This document shows positions 33,415-45,400 of a stretch of 64,000 nt of DNA, piece after piece. A model generated the notes under the pieces. The model did no database searches. It saw nothing but the letters and a program-made list of their open reading frames with translations, and was not told the origin of the DNA. The translations under genes and the position numbers were made by a program. Every line of letters starts with the position of its first letter. Within the stretch, counting starts at the first letter, position 1. Origin of the DNA: Symbiodinium natans (lineage: Eukaryota > Sar > Dinophyceae > Suessiales > Symbiodiniaceae); contig CAJNDS010002462.1 of NCBI GenBank assembly GCA_905221605.1, positions 1-64,000 of the forward strand. The letters are read 5' to 3'.

Positions 33415-35440
33415 GGCCTGTCACACACAGGATCGAAGGTGGGAAATTTCAATGCATGTGTGGCAAACCATGGCATAACGTCATGGCCTTGGGCGCGAGA
33501 AGTAGAAGAACGCTTTCGGCAGTCTCTGTTGCATGATTGGACAAAGAGGGCCCACGCCAGAGCACAGTCGTTGATCGTCCCAGCGGAGTTCGCTGGCCAC
33601 TCATGGCACGTTGTGCACGGGTTGCTTCAACGAGGCAGCGTACTGGTATTGGCTAGTGCTGTATGATGCCGTATGGCAGGATGCATCCAATGTGCAACTG
33701 TCAGTGTCGTGGTGTGCCAAGCACAACGTTGAAGCATGTATGCGGCACTCTTTGCTCACTGCTGAGCTGAATGTAAGCTCTCGTGCAGAAGATCTCCGAC
33801 ACTATTGGAAGTCGTAATGCCGGGTGAGTTAGGTGAGATGATTTCCCCTGAGGCACCAGCAGCCCCAATGAGTGACGCATGCTCTGGGAAGATTGCCAGA
33901 AGCTACAAAATGAGCAGGACCAACTAAACACCCCTTCAGGTCGAAGCCTTCAACTTCCAAGCACATACCCGGCAACTGGAGTTCAACCAGGCGCGCGCAA
34001 TTCAACTTAATTCGAAGATGCTAGTGGCATGGGGTGTTGACAAACATGACGCGATCCCAAGTAGGTGCCCTCCTTGAGACCTTTAACTGTTGTTAAGCAG
34101 GTCAGCAAAACTCTCGACAGCGGGCGAGAGCGACTTGAAGCTCAGATATTGCTTCCTGGCATGATATGAGTATATGAGTAGAAAGCTTGCTGGCTGAAAT
34201 GCTGCAGCGCTGAATCGACATGGGAGCCTCTGTTGGAAGCAATTTTCAGAAGCAGTGGGAGATGTCGCAGTCCTCTTCATCTCTCCAGCTCGGACTTCGT
34301 CGCTGTCTCCGCCTCGACATAGGCGATGGACAAAGGCAGCCGACCTGGCGGGTCGCTTGTCCGGACCAGTCGGCGAGAGCAACATGCCGCAACATGCCGC
34401 AACATGCCGGAGTGGCTGTTCACCAAGAAGACGTTGAAGCTCCGGAAGTGAAACCTGCGAGCTGAGCTATGCTAGGGCCCCTCACTGTGGAGCATGGATT
34501 CGCTCATTTTGCACGTGAGGCCAAGTGCCCGATATCGTGTGTGCGGTGAGTAGTGAACACAAGTAGAACACATTCAACACATGGCGGGACTGATCGTCCT
34601 AACGGAGTGCTCTTTTGGATCATGGACGCTCGCCCCCTCCACCCACTAAGCCCCCCCGTCAAGGCCTTCTGAAGCTCAGCACTCGGAGCCTGCCACTGCC
34701 ATGTGAACACCCAGCACAGACCGATGTCCAGAGGGGTATCTCCCAAAATAAGGGGTACCCCGTTTAGACCCCAAATAGAATAGAGCCCCAATGAAAGCGA
34801 CCCCAAAAGGGTACCCCTATTATCGGAAACCCCCATTAGCATGTCCACCAAACTGTGCACCTCAGGTTCCAGTCTCAAGGCGCCCAGGAGCTTCTGTCCG
34901 AGCTTGCCTCCAAGCCCACGCCTCGGGCAGATCTCCAGAAGGCACATCTCCAGCTTCGCACCGCTACGTGTTGCGCTGCCATCTGCTACTCTTCTACAAC
35001 TGCCGTCCGATCTGCAGTTTTAGACCTCTGCATGTGCACCGTTGCATCACCGTTGCCACAAGGCGTCACAGAACTGCCGCTGTACAGCTCAAAGCAAGCG
35101 TGGGGGAAGAGTCAGAGGAACTGTTGCCCTGACCTGCCTGTACAAACTTTGCTCGCTTAGAGCATCCTATCGGGAATCTTTGTACATGATCGCGTACAGT
35201 AGAAATCCGGAGTTGGTCCGCCAGACCCTGCGCTGCCGCTAAAAAACATCCTGTGTCATCTTCTGCAAACCCTTGCTCGTCTCTGCCTGTCTCTCGACAC
35301 GACATGTCCATGCCTACTTTGTGTGGCCCTGCCTTGTGCGGCTTCTCGGTGAATTATCTAAAGTTGCCTGTCATGTTCTGTTTCAGGACGCTTCAGGTGA
35401 AGAACACAGAGGCTTTTGAAGGGGCCTGGCTCTCTCTTTC
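33415..35440. other. Intergenic region between the CorA-like and GMC oxidoreductase genes
   Basis: About 2 kb without a recognisable product. The longest open stretches (minus strand 34504-34947 and 34083-34385) show no motif. It should include the 3' end of the GMC transcript and the 5' flank of the CorA-like gene. Confidence 0.35.
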
Positions 35441-35529
35441 TCGGCCAGAATGGTGCCGATGAAGTGGCCCATTGCCTTGGGAAACCGACATTTGGGATGC
35501 TCTTCATAGGACTGGCGCTGCACAACTCG

Positions 35530-38500
35530 ATACTCGGGAGGCAGGCCATGACCGTACCCTGCGGATTTACACCTCGGGGCATGCCGCTGATCCAGTGATC
35601 CACACACATCCACACACGCAGGCACCACTGCACCACCACCAAGTGTATTCATAGTGCTTCCCTGCGGCGCGTGGGATTCGGAAACACGGACGCATCCACA
35701 ACCTTCCCAATACCCGGCTCCGTATGCAAAAGCAGGTCTGGTTTGAACTGGGTTTGAACTGGATTTGAGCCTTAGCAACGTTGCATCTGAACAAACTAGC
35801 CGATGCCATCGCAGCCAAGACACATGCACATTGCTCGTGCCTTTTACCGTGAACTCCCTGCCGCCGGTCACTTTTCCAAAGGAAGCGGTGCCGAAGTAGT
35901 GGTACGAAGAAACTATTGTCTTGTGGAAGTATTCCTTAGCACATGTATGGCACATGGCACTAATCACTGAAATCTGGTGCCGACCGAGGTCATTCGATCC
36001 ATCTGCCACGCGTGTGCACTGCTTCTGTTTTGATTCGGTGTTGAGCCAAGACTCCACATACTGCTCCCTAGAAGCTGGAGCTTCAGGAAGACAAGGGACG
36101 ATTATTGCCTTCGCGTTCGTCTGCGGGCCGTTCTGAATGCAGCTAAGATAAACCTGGTCTTGCAGTCTAAGGCAGCCAAACGTGAGGTGAGGGCACCGAA
36201 ACATTTACTCATCGAGCATCGAAGTGGCAGGAACCACCGCGTTCGGGCCATTGAAGCTCTTGGCGTTCACCAGCTCCGACATTGCCTTCGATTCGATGAG
36301 TTGCTGAAGCGCTGCCATGGCTGTAAACTTCTGTTCAAGATCACGAGGGTCCTGAGGAGGCAGGTTCAAAGATGGTACATTCTGGCAGGTGCTGTACAAG
36401 CCGCCCGATGCCTTGAGGTAGTTTGCCGTCACGGAAGGAGGCTTCCGAGCATCTGCGGAGACGGCGTTTACAGTTCCGCGTGAGAACGTGTTGTGATTCA
36501 GAGCCACGAACTGGATCCTGGGAGACATGTGGGAAGCAGGATGCAGCGAAAGATCAAGAACTCAACATAACTCAGCGGGGCAATGGCCGTTTTTCTTAAA
36601 ACTTAGTGATCCGCCGGGTGCACTGAAACCCATTTTGGAACGGGTCGCCGTTCGGGCTCAGACAAAGACTGTGCCAAGTGACATGTTGTTCATGATGTCT
36701 CCAATGGGCCCATCAAACAAAGGAGTCATTGTCTTCCGTAAGACTTCCGTGCGCCGATCAGGAGGGACTAAGCCGACAGAGGCGATCGCAAAAGAACTGG
36801 CCACTTTTCCCCAAGCTGTCAGGGCTCAGGGCTGTTGTCGCTGTGACTTCATGTTGCTTATTTCAATTTATTTGTTATACATGAACAGAGATGAATACCC
36901 TTTTTCGAATTTGTGCGTTTCACGCCTTCGGTCTCGAAGGTGATCTTGGAGGTAGAGTTTGAAGCGATTGCATAGCCGACGGATAAGGGCCTCTTTTCCG
37001 ATGCCCACACGCCTGGGATTGCTGTCAAATGTCGCAACGCGCAAGCAACTTGCAAGCGCCATCTCTCTCTCTCTCAATAACTTGAGAGCCCCTGAGCATT
37101 CACAGACTCAGCCGGGGAGCCGAAGTTCAGAAGGTTCCGATCGACAAAATTTTGGCCAACATCGGGATTCGATGCAACCTCTGAGACGCCCAAACCACGT
37201 AGCAAGTCCGGATCTCCAACACCTGACACTTGAAGAAGCTGGGGTGTGAATATGGCACCGGCGGCCAGAATAACACCTTTCCTCGCACCGATGGTCACGA
37301 CTTCTTTAAAGTTGTTCTCCACCTGCACGCCAGTGGCACGATCGTTCTCGAAGTTGATCTTCAGAACCTGGTAGCCTGTGAAGAATCGCAGATTCGTCAT
37401 GTGGGACCGCCTTAGAGGTTTCCACGCTGCTCAGATTCGCATTACAGTGCTTTCCTTCCAATGTTGCGGTGGCTACGGTTCCTGAAGGCCCGAGGAATTG
37501 GAGTTCTGCAGGCCAGCCTCAAGGCCTCGTGGAACAGAAAGAAAAGGAAATGCAAATACCAAAATGTTGGTACCAGCGTGATTCTTACCCTGCTTCTTTT
37601 AGATATTTTGGGCTGGCGGAGCGCATGTGAAGCAAATCAGCAGCACCGCGACGTGACCAGGTCCGCTCTGTTGTGTTGAAGGCAGAGTAGGCGACCTCTC
37701 TTGGTTGTGCCATGTCCACTGAAAATTGACAACATGCAAGCTCCCAAACCATTATCTATGGACATGAATATGATTCTAAAGCCTGGGAAGCCTCAGCACC
37801 ACGACAATGCACGACACAGATGGCAGGCATATCATGACACTGCTCCGAGCTACCCAGGAGCTGTTGGAGGACATTCGGATGCTGGGCTTCGGATCCGTTG
37901 GGCCAGCTCCCGCTTCATGAAGGGCTCGAGCAAAGCGGTGGCCGAAGTCTGACGGCTGCAGAGGCTCCGTGAGCTGCTCAGCCACCCAGGCCGAACTTTG
38001 GTAGAATTGAGTGGTGTTGAAATCCTGCCCATGGGCCCATGGGAAATTATTACTCCGAGCGGCCTCTCTAGACTTGTGCATACCTGTGCAAGCACAGGTG
38101 ATTACACTGATTACACGTGAGATCACTTGAGTCCTGGCCAAAGTTCCCCTCGAAGTAGTCCGGCTCTTCTTCGATGTACAGGCCACCATTGATCTCGGTG
38201 CCGCCGCCCAACACGTTCGCTACGGCGCCCCAGGTGCCATCAGTCCACCGGATGTTCTGGGCAGCTTTGGAGTTTACAACCTGTGGCCAAGTGTTGACAA
38301 ACTCTGTTTCAGGCACGTCCAGGTCCGAATGGCCTCGCTCCAGAACCAGCACGTTCTCCCCAGCATCTGCCAGGGCAGCAGCCGCCGTGCAACCTGATGC
38401 ACCTCCCCCGACTATGATCCAGTCTGCTCCTTCTGGTGCAGGTGCGGGCTTTGCACACCGGCCTTCGCAAAGGACGTGCAAAAAGCCGCAGCCCCTGTCA

Positions 38501-38985
38501 TTTATCAGGGTTCCACCTTGGGAGCAGTGGCTGTACAAGCTGGCTGGACAGGCCTTGCATTCGCCATCCCAGTACAACTCTGGCTGGGGTGAGGGAGTGG
38601 ACTGTGGCAACCGGCATCTCGCTTCACAGTGTGCATGGGCTGGACCACATCCCCGCTCCTCCACGATCATCCCGCCTTGAGTGCAGTGGCTGTCTGCATA
38701 CAGTCTCGCCGGGCAAGCGGTGCACTGGCCGTCCCAATAGAATGTTGGCTCAGGAGCTCCAGACAACAGGGGCTCAGTGCAATGCCCTTCGCAGTACATG
38801 CCGCCGACTCCGCATGAACGCTCGCCAACCAGTAGACCTCCTCGGGAACAGTGCGAGCCTTCATACATCTTGGCAGGGCATGCCGTGCACTGTCCATCCC
38901 AGTACAAAGCGCTTGGAGGCCACTCAGAACTATTCTCAGAGGTAGCCTCGGACAACAGTATCAAGGTTGCAATCAGATAAGCCAT
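35530..38985 (-). CDS. Secreted GMC oxidoreductase with three Cys-rich repeats (multi-exon)
   Basis: GMC enzymes are FAD-dependent oxidases or dehydrogenases of alcohols, sugars or choline. The first exon (from the ATG at 38985) encodes a signal-like segment (MAYLIATLILLSEATS), then three 45-residue repeats of the form YWDG.C.ACP...HC..GG....R.CG....C...C, then the FAD Rossmann motif WIIVGGGASGC and the GMC signature GGGTEINGGLY. Later exons follow family order: DFNTTQFYQSSAWVAEQL (about 38010), RRGAADLL (about 37640), NLRFFTGYQVLKINF...ATGVQV...GVILAAGAIFTPQLL (37080-37390), KVASSFAIASVGLVPPDRR (about 36830-36680), FVALNHNTFSRGTVNAVS (about 36510-36450), SSYHYFGTASFGKV (about 35930-35860) and MPRGVNPQGTVMA (about 35590-35540). 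The conserved Tyr-His-x-Phe-Gly-Thr-Ala block is present. Substrate is unknown and exon borders are approximate. Confidence 0.8.
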
Positions 38986-39811
38986 GATTTCTACTGAAAA
39001 CTCTGAATCGAAGTTCGTTTATGTTTTTTCAGATACTCTACACAAGTCTCCACTCATGTTGGCTCGTTCTCGTTTCGCACCGTATGTCAGTCTCACTACT
39101 AAGCGCGCTCCAGATTCAGTCAGTTCATGTTCACTGATCATGTGTTGCTTTGCCCTCGTCTTTGGACTGTCCTGGATCGCCGACTAGGCTCATTTAGCTT
39201 GAGTTGATCTGAACTCTGTGGATTTCGTTCGCACTAAGCTCGAAGAGGACGTGGCAGTGCAAGCGAATGACAGCAGTCTTGAGCTGAAATTTCTGAAAAC
39301 TTATCAATGTATCAATGAATCAAGGTCCGGGGCAAAAGTCTTGGGTTTTGGATGTCGGGGTTCGTGTTTGTCTTGGTCAATCTCGTCCTTCATTAAGGCA
39401 CTGGCTGGCAAGACAAGCGATGCTTAGAGTGCTGAGTTGGACTGTGGCGTCGCACGGTTGCAGAAAAAAAACAAACTGCTACCGGGGCTGCTTGCGAACA
39501 AGCGGCGCGCGCTACTGACACCAGGAGGACCAGGCCAACGTTCTTGGAACATACCATCTCTTAGTCAAAGAATTGTATGTGGCAGGAGCGCCACAGCTAA
39601 GAACGCTTGGGCCGCACAGCCATGAGCACCCTCCCTCGGCCCTAGGCTTATACTTAGTCAAAGGACAAGTCTCCCGTGTCTGGCAGAGAGCACACCTGGA
39701 CAAACAACCACAAATGCGCCGCAGGCATTGTCACAATCAAAGCAATGCACAAGCTGCCTTTTCGGCTCACCATGGCTCGCCCCATTCGTGCCACTTGAGC
39801 ACTCAAGCGCA
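38986..39811. other. Intergenic region between GMC and PrimPol genes
   Basis: About 830 bp. No coding segment is recognised. It serves as the 5' flank of the GMC gene and the 3' flank of PrimPol, both on the minus strand. No spliced-leader acceptor or promoter motif could be assigned. Confidence 0.4.
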
Positions 39812-41310
39812 TCAGGCGCCTCCCTCAGAGATTCGCTTACGCTTCGCAGGCGTGGGCTCTTCAGCATTCTCAGCCTCGACCTTTCAAGGCACTACCAGTG
39901 CTGAACAGACAACTTGGGCTAGTCGTAAGTCTTGCCACTCTTTGCCAGCAGCTGGCACTTCTTGGGCTTCCACCTCTGCTTGCTTCTCGAACTGTTCCCA
40001 CTCCGCAGTGTTCAGTAGAGTTGCAAGCTCCTCGTCCTTGCAGTTCTGTGTTTGAGTTCAATGTCACGAATCTGACGTCACTTGCAAAAACTGGCCGATT
40101 GCATCTCCTCCTTGTTGCTTTCGATGATCCAGGAAGGGATCGCCAGAAAAGGTGATCCGTAGCCGCGGCAGTCGGGATCAAAGCACTTCCTGGGTCCAAC
40201 CGGACACCACTTGGAAGGCCTTTTGGTAAGTAGGGTTAGTAGGTTGGGTTATGGGCATTATGAGAGGGTTTGTAGGGGATACTAAGTAGACCTACTAAGT
40301 CAAAAGAGCTTCCAAGCACAGGCGGGGAGGGGGGGATGAGCTGCACACTGCAAGTAGTGCAAAGGAGTGTCTGGTAGAAGCAACGCCGCTCCAGGTCGAC
40401 CACCATGTACACATGATTTGAGACATGTGAGGATCCCTTGCAGAAGCAAAAGCGGTTGTTTAACAAAGTAACTGTTAAAAACCGTCGATCCATCTCGACA
40501 CAGGACTGGACTGCAGTTGGAAGAAAGGGCCCTTTCTCGATTCGCCCTCGTTCGCGATCCCAAGCTCGTACCAAGTGATTGAGGAGAGGATCTTGCTGGT
40601 CGACGCTGCGGCCGACCACCGAGCCCAGCGAGCTGCCGCGCTGGACTCGGGTGCCTTTTGCATCCGTGTGCTCGAAGCCCTCGGGAATCAGGGCGTGTCG
40701 GAAGAGCTCGGTCCCTGGTGGAACAAAGGTCACCATGGTCTCCAGCATCGCACGGCTAGGGTGCGGCCGCCATTGCTCGAAGAAGCGTTTGCCCGAGGCT
40801 TCGTCCAGGTCCAGGCGCCGTTTCTTGGCGAACTTCGACTGGAAGAGCAGGCGGAAGGAACGATTGCGGCTGTAAACCGACTCGTCGATCATGGTTGTCT
40901 CGCGCCAATCGGGTGCATCTGACTTGGGGGCATTCACAAACAGGTGCTGTGCTGGGCTGCCTTCACGATTGGCTCTCGCATAGTTCATCAGCTCGCTCAC
41001 GAACAAGCCGGCTTGTGCGTTGTTCGCAAAAGCCAAGAAAACTTGCTTGCTGTCCTTGTCGAGCAGGCGCTGTACAAGCACATGCTTCGAGAATTTCTGG
41101 GGAGTTGAAGACTCCAGGACTATCATGCTTCTGACATCCAGGTCCATGCCCAGAACTTCTTGACAGAAAGACGCCAGCGTCGTCTCGAAGGCGCGCATTG
41201 CAACCTCCGGCTCTAGCTCTGGATTGGTCGCTACGGAATATTCCAAGTCGAAATACAGCCAACAAGGCCGGTCTTGAAGAATCACCTCCAGGCTTCGCAC
41301 ATAACCAAGA
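39812..41310 (-). CDS. PRIMPOL: PrimPol primase-polymerase (5' exons not resolved)
   Basis: PrimPol is an archaeo-eukaryotic primase that re-primes DNA synthesis past lesions in nucleus and mitochondria. The large exon (40372 to about 41310) shows SLEVILQDRPCWLYFDLEY with the catalytic Asp-x-Glu, FSKHVLVQ (catalytic His motif) and IDESVYSRNRSFRLLFQSK (third metal-ligand motif with the NRxFRL block). The zinc knuckle starts at FCKGSSHVSNHVYMVVDL and continues, after a 182-bp GA-AG intron, into KCFDPDCRGYG on the exon starting 40189. A further exon near 39930-40037 is acidic (DEELATLLNTAEWEQFEKQAE), like the RPA-binding C-terminus of animal PrimPol. The last exon ends with a basic PAKRKRI cluster and a stop at 39812-39814. 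The N-terminal exon before SLEV is uncertain. Confidence 0.85.
40190..40371 (-). other. 182-bp intron with GA donor (PrimPol)
   Basis: The exon ends TTCTACCA, the intron starts GACACTCC and ends GGACCCAG, and the next exon starts GAAGTGC. Splicing restores FYQKCFDPDC, joining the two halves of the PrimPol zinc knuckle in frame. Confidence 0.78.
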
Positions 41311-42480
41311 ACTTGAAGCCGAAACCGTGCGAGACTACGGTGACTAGGGAAGCAGCGAGGCGATACTCTCTCTGGGCCTCATAGAGATGGTCAGCGGCAT
41401 CTGTGTCTTTGGGATGCCAGGCAGTAGTCCAGGCAGGAGCATTCGCGTGCACGAAGCCGGCGAGGGTATCAACTATGAACCTCGCCAAGACATGAAGACC
41501 CAAATTCTTACATATATATATATATATATATATATATGTATACATACATACATATATATATATATATGTCACAGCTTCAAAAGAAAATAGCCCGTGCCTC
41601 CTTTTGCCACCGGCTCCAACTTCTTTGGCAAACAAGCCCACCTCACGACGCTTGCGGTGGAAACTCAGTGGCCACCATGCTCAGAGGCTCAGCCCTGGTG
41701 CCACCTGCCACCGCTCGTAGTCACCATCGTCGACGAGCCTTGAGCCGACATTCCACAGTTATCAAGCTCGGGAGCTTCGTAGGCTTTCGTGGGCTTTCAT
41801 GGAGTTTCCTGCGTTTGCTGGCTGCCAGGGGGCTTCTGCAAGGCCTGCAGAGCATCATCCTGTCTGTAGAAGTCACGAGGCGCTGGGTGAAGTCCTCAGC
41901 TCGCGTAGGACGGAGTTAAGGATTGTGTGTGATTGCGTCGTAAACATCCTGAGATTCCCATACAGAAGCATCACAACGCTGAGCAGCCATGCTTTGCCGG
42001 CAGCTTTGTGAGATCCCGCACCTGTTTCAGGGCCAGCTCGTCCAGCCTGCTTGTCGCAATCCCGAACATGGCAGGTACATAGCTCAAGGCAGCATTCAAG
42101 TCGACTCTCTATTTAGCATGCCTGCTTGCTCAATCTCGTATCGTGAAACTACTTCTTCCCTGGCAATCCTACGAACTGGCGCTGGGCGGCTACGTGTCAA
42201 ACCACTTCTTGTTGTAGCTCTCTGCGTGTGTCTGGCTGTTGAAGTTGAGCGAACATCATGGTGGCTGACTGCTGCTCAGCCCTTGAACCCCTGACACGAT
42301 TGTCGCCGATTACTTTCACAGGCCTCGAGCAAACAGAATCAGAACTGGATGTGCTGCCTATGTCTTCCCCTCCAAGCCCAGTGCAGGTCTTTGATCTGTA
42401 CAGAGGCCATGAAGGACAGAACACCTGACAAGGAGCTTCAGTGCTTCACATGCCTGAAGCTCTGGGTGTCTGGGTGAGCA
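41311..42480 (-). other. Region between PrimPol and recognised Pol eta exons
   Basis: Minus-strand candidates at 41400-41480 and 41980-42060 (ELALKQVRDLTKLPAKHG) look protein-like. The first could be a 5' exon of PrimPol and the second a thumb or little-finger exon of Pol eta, but neither can be proven by eye. A TA microsatellite lies at 41512-41568. Confidence 0.3.
41512..41568. repeat. (TA)n microsatellite
   Basis: Two AT runs separated by GTATACATACATA. Confidence 0.9.
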
Positions 42481-45400
42481 AGTCTTTGGTTGACCTGCCC
42501 CGCAGCTCCCCAGCCTGAGTTGGGAACGATGGTCTGGCGGTTGGGCTTGTGACCTTGCAAGAGGAACTCTCGATGGAACAATGGGACAACTGAATTATCA
42601 AAGCTGCGGCTTGCCACCAAGGTTCTGACATGCTGACCCCAGCTTAGCCACAAGCTTGGTCTCTGCTATTCCGGCAGAGACCTGAGAGTGCTTCGGGATC
42701 ACAGATTCTCACAGTCATTCCGAGTCAGAGTCACTGTTTGCAGGTGCGCTGCAGGACTTCGTGACTCGAAACCCCAAACCCCTCTCACTCTGAGATCCCC
42801 GCGGTGAAACCTCCGGGTATGTGTGGCAAATTGCACTTGTCACTCTGCTTGAAATGTTTAAAGCCGACCTGCTACAGCTACTGTATAAAACTGCATCAAC
42901 AAGGAGAAAGCAGACGTACCTGTCTCTTTGAAGATTTCGTCTCGAAGCTGCTGTACCAAATGCGCTGCTGCCAGGAGATGGGAGTCCTTGTTCATTCCGT
43001 CAGAGGTTGGTGCCCGACAACATATCCGACTTCCTAAGCTTGTAGCTGCAGCAAGGTCCAGGGAAGTCCCGCTGGGGCAAGCCTCAAAACATCAGCGTTG
43101 AACCCATCGTAGCAAGGCCAATCACCTGATGCCTGATTCCAGAGACTTCACGGAGGCAGCGGCTGATGTCGCAGCAATGGATGAAAGGTCCGTCGATCCT
43201 CCCAGGAGCTGGGTCGCCTGACAATGTTCTGAAATGATTGCTGGGACGCCGTTGGACATGTTGCCAAGCTCACACTTCAGCAAGCTGCTCATAAGGCACT
43301 GGAAGTGCCGGGCGGTCAAAGTACCTCGTCGGTCAAATCTATGTACGCTTCATCGATGGATGCCATCTCACACCTCCACTGTTGGGAGGTCATGACTGCG
43401 ACGAATTCTAGCACAACTCCGGCGGCCTCCGCTAGGTTCAAAGGGCGCGGAATTAAATAATGATTCTTGTGTTTTTTTCGGGGACTTTTTTGTGTTTTCG
43501 GTTTGGGCTTCTGGCGTAGGCCCCGTATGCATTCCAATTCGTGAACGACGACCCCCTCGATGCTTCCGCGTGGCCCTGTCGCTCTCGCCTAGGCGCTGCG
43601 CGCGAACGACGACTTTTCGGTCTTCCGCGTGGCCCTGTCGAGCGTGCAGAGCGTACACTTAAACTCAGGGACCCACCCGCCAAAGAATCCTATATGATTA
43701 AGAAACTAAAGGGTCTTCATTAACGCTTAGCACAGGCCTTAAAAAGCGGGGGGGTTTGGGGGGGGGGGGGCGCAGCCCCCCCCATGTGCTTGTATTATGG
43801 GTTTGCAAAACTGACATACTTGGAAGCAAGCTTGGGGGAGGGGGGAGAAGCGGCGGGGGGTTGGGGGGGAGCACCCCCGCCCGCCCATATTTGCAAACAG
43901 AGTGCTTGTATGAGGGTTTCAACAACTCACATAATTTGAAGCAAGCTTGTGAGGCTTCAGAACGGGGGGGGGGGGGGTGGGGGGGGGTGGGCGCAGACCC
44001 TCCCATTTGCAAAGAGAGTGCTTGTATGAAGGGTTTCAAAACTCACATACTTTGAAGCAAAGCTTGTGTGGTCAAAGGGGGGAGGAGGGGGGAGAAGCGG
44101 GGGTGGGGGGGCGCAGCCCCCCCCCCCCCATTTGCAAACAGAGCATATACTTTGAAGCAAGCTTGTGTGTGTGTGTGCGGCTTTAAAACGGGGGACTTGG
44201 AGCAAGGAAGCAAGGAAGCAAGGGAGGAAGCAAGAAAGGAAGCAAGGAAGGAAGGAAGGAAGGAAGAAAAGAAGGAAGGCCCCCCCCCCGCTTAAGGCCC
44301 GTGCAAGCTTGTTTCAAAGCATATGACCCCCAGCATATGAGTCTTTTTGAAACCCATCGTAAGCGTCTCGGCTCTCAGCGTTTCGTATAGCGGGCCCCCA
44401 ATAGCGGACCGTAGTGCCCCTTCGGTGATTTCTGTACTCTTCACACCATTAGAAGCCATTCTGCCTGTTACTCAGATTCGAGTTGTGGCTCTGGAACTGG
44501 TTGCAGACTGCTTGCTGAGCTGTCAAGACACTATTGACATTGAAAGTGCCTTGGACCTCGCAGGGCAGCTGTGGAATCAGGATACTGCAGACGAACTTGT
44601 GCCAGCGATCCTTGAGGTTCTACCGAGAGAACAGGGACTTCAGCTGGTGGCCATCATTTCTGTCAGGTTCCCGTTGTTGTGTGCAGCACTTGAGCAACAA
44701 CTTGCAACGTCTCTTATCAGCCTGATCTCAGTCAAACCATGAATCTCGCTCTGCACTTGATATTCACAGTCTTCCTTTGCCGCAGATGCATCCCCGCCTA
44801 CGACAGTGCCATGAGGCGCACTGGTCGGCCAGATCCCACTACGTTCAGTCAACGGCCCCTAGGGGAGCCAGCTCCAAAGCCAGCGCACGAAATAAGAGAG
44901 GACCCCAAGCCCCAACCCCCCCCCCAAATCAACCGAAGCTTCCATCTTTGCCCCCCCCATTGCAGCTCTCATCACCACCGCTCGCTAGTTCGTGACAGAA
45001 TCCATGGAGTGCCGAGGAGTGCGCAAGGGCTCCTGGACTGGAGCGAATCAGAGAGCTCCGCACATGAGACAAACATGCTCCCAGAGGACAGGACCGACAG
45101 TCCCACATTCGGCCCCAGCCCTGGGGAAGCCGATGGCCCAGGTCAATCCTCCAGCCCTGCACAAGGACCGGGCACCGATGACTCACTCTCGACGGACTCA
45201 GAGCCGCCACCACAACCTAAGGGTCGCAAGGTGGGCATATCGAGCAATGCTGTGGCTTACGCAATTTCCACAGGTTCATGCGCGGGCCTTATCACCAGAC
45301 TTCTCGGAGACATTCGAAGCCTACCTCCTAGGAAGAGGCGAAAGAAGGCTGCAGAACTTCTCGCTAAGTGTGAGACCATGCAGGCCGAAACTGATGCTTG

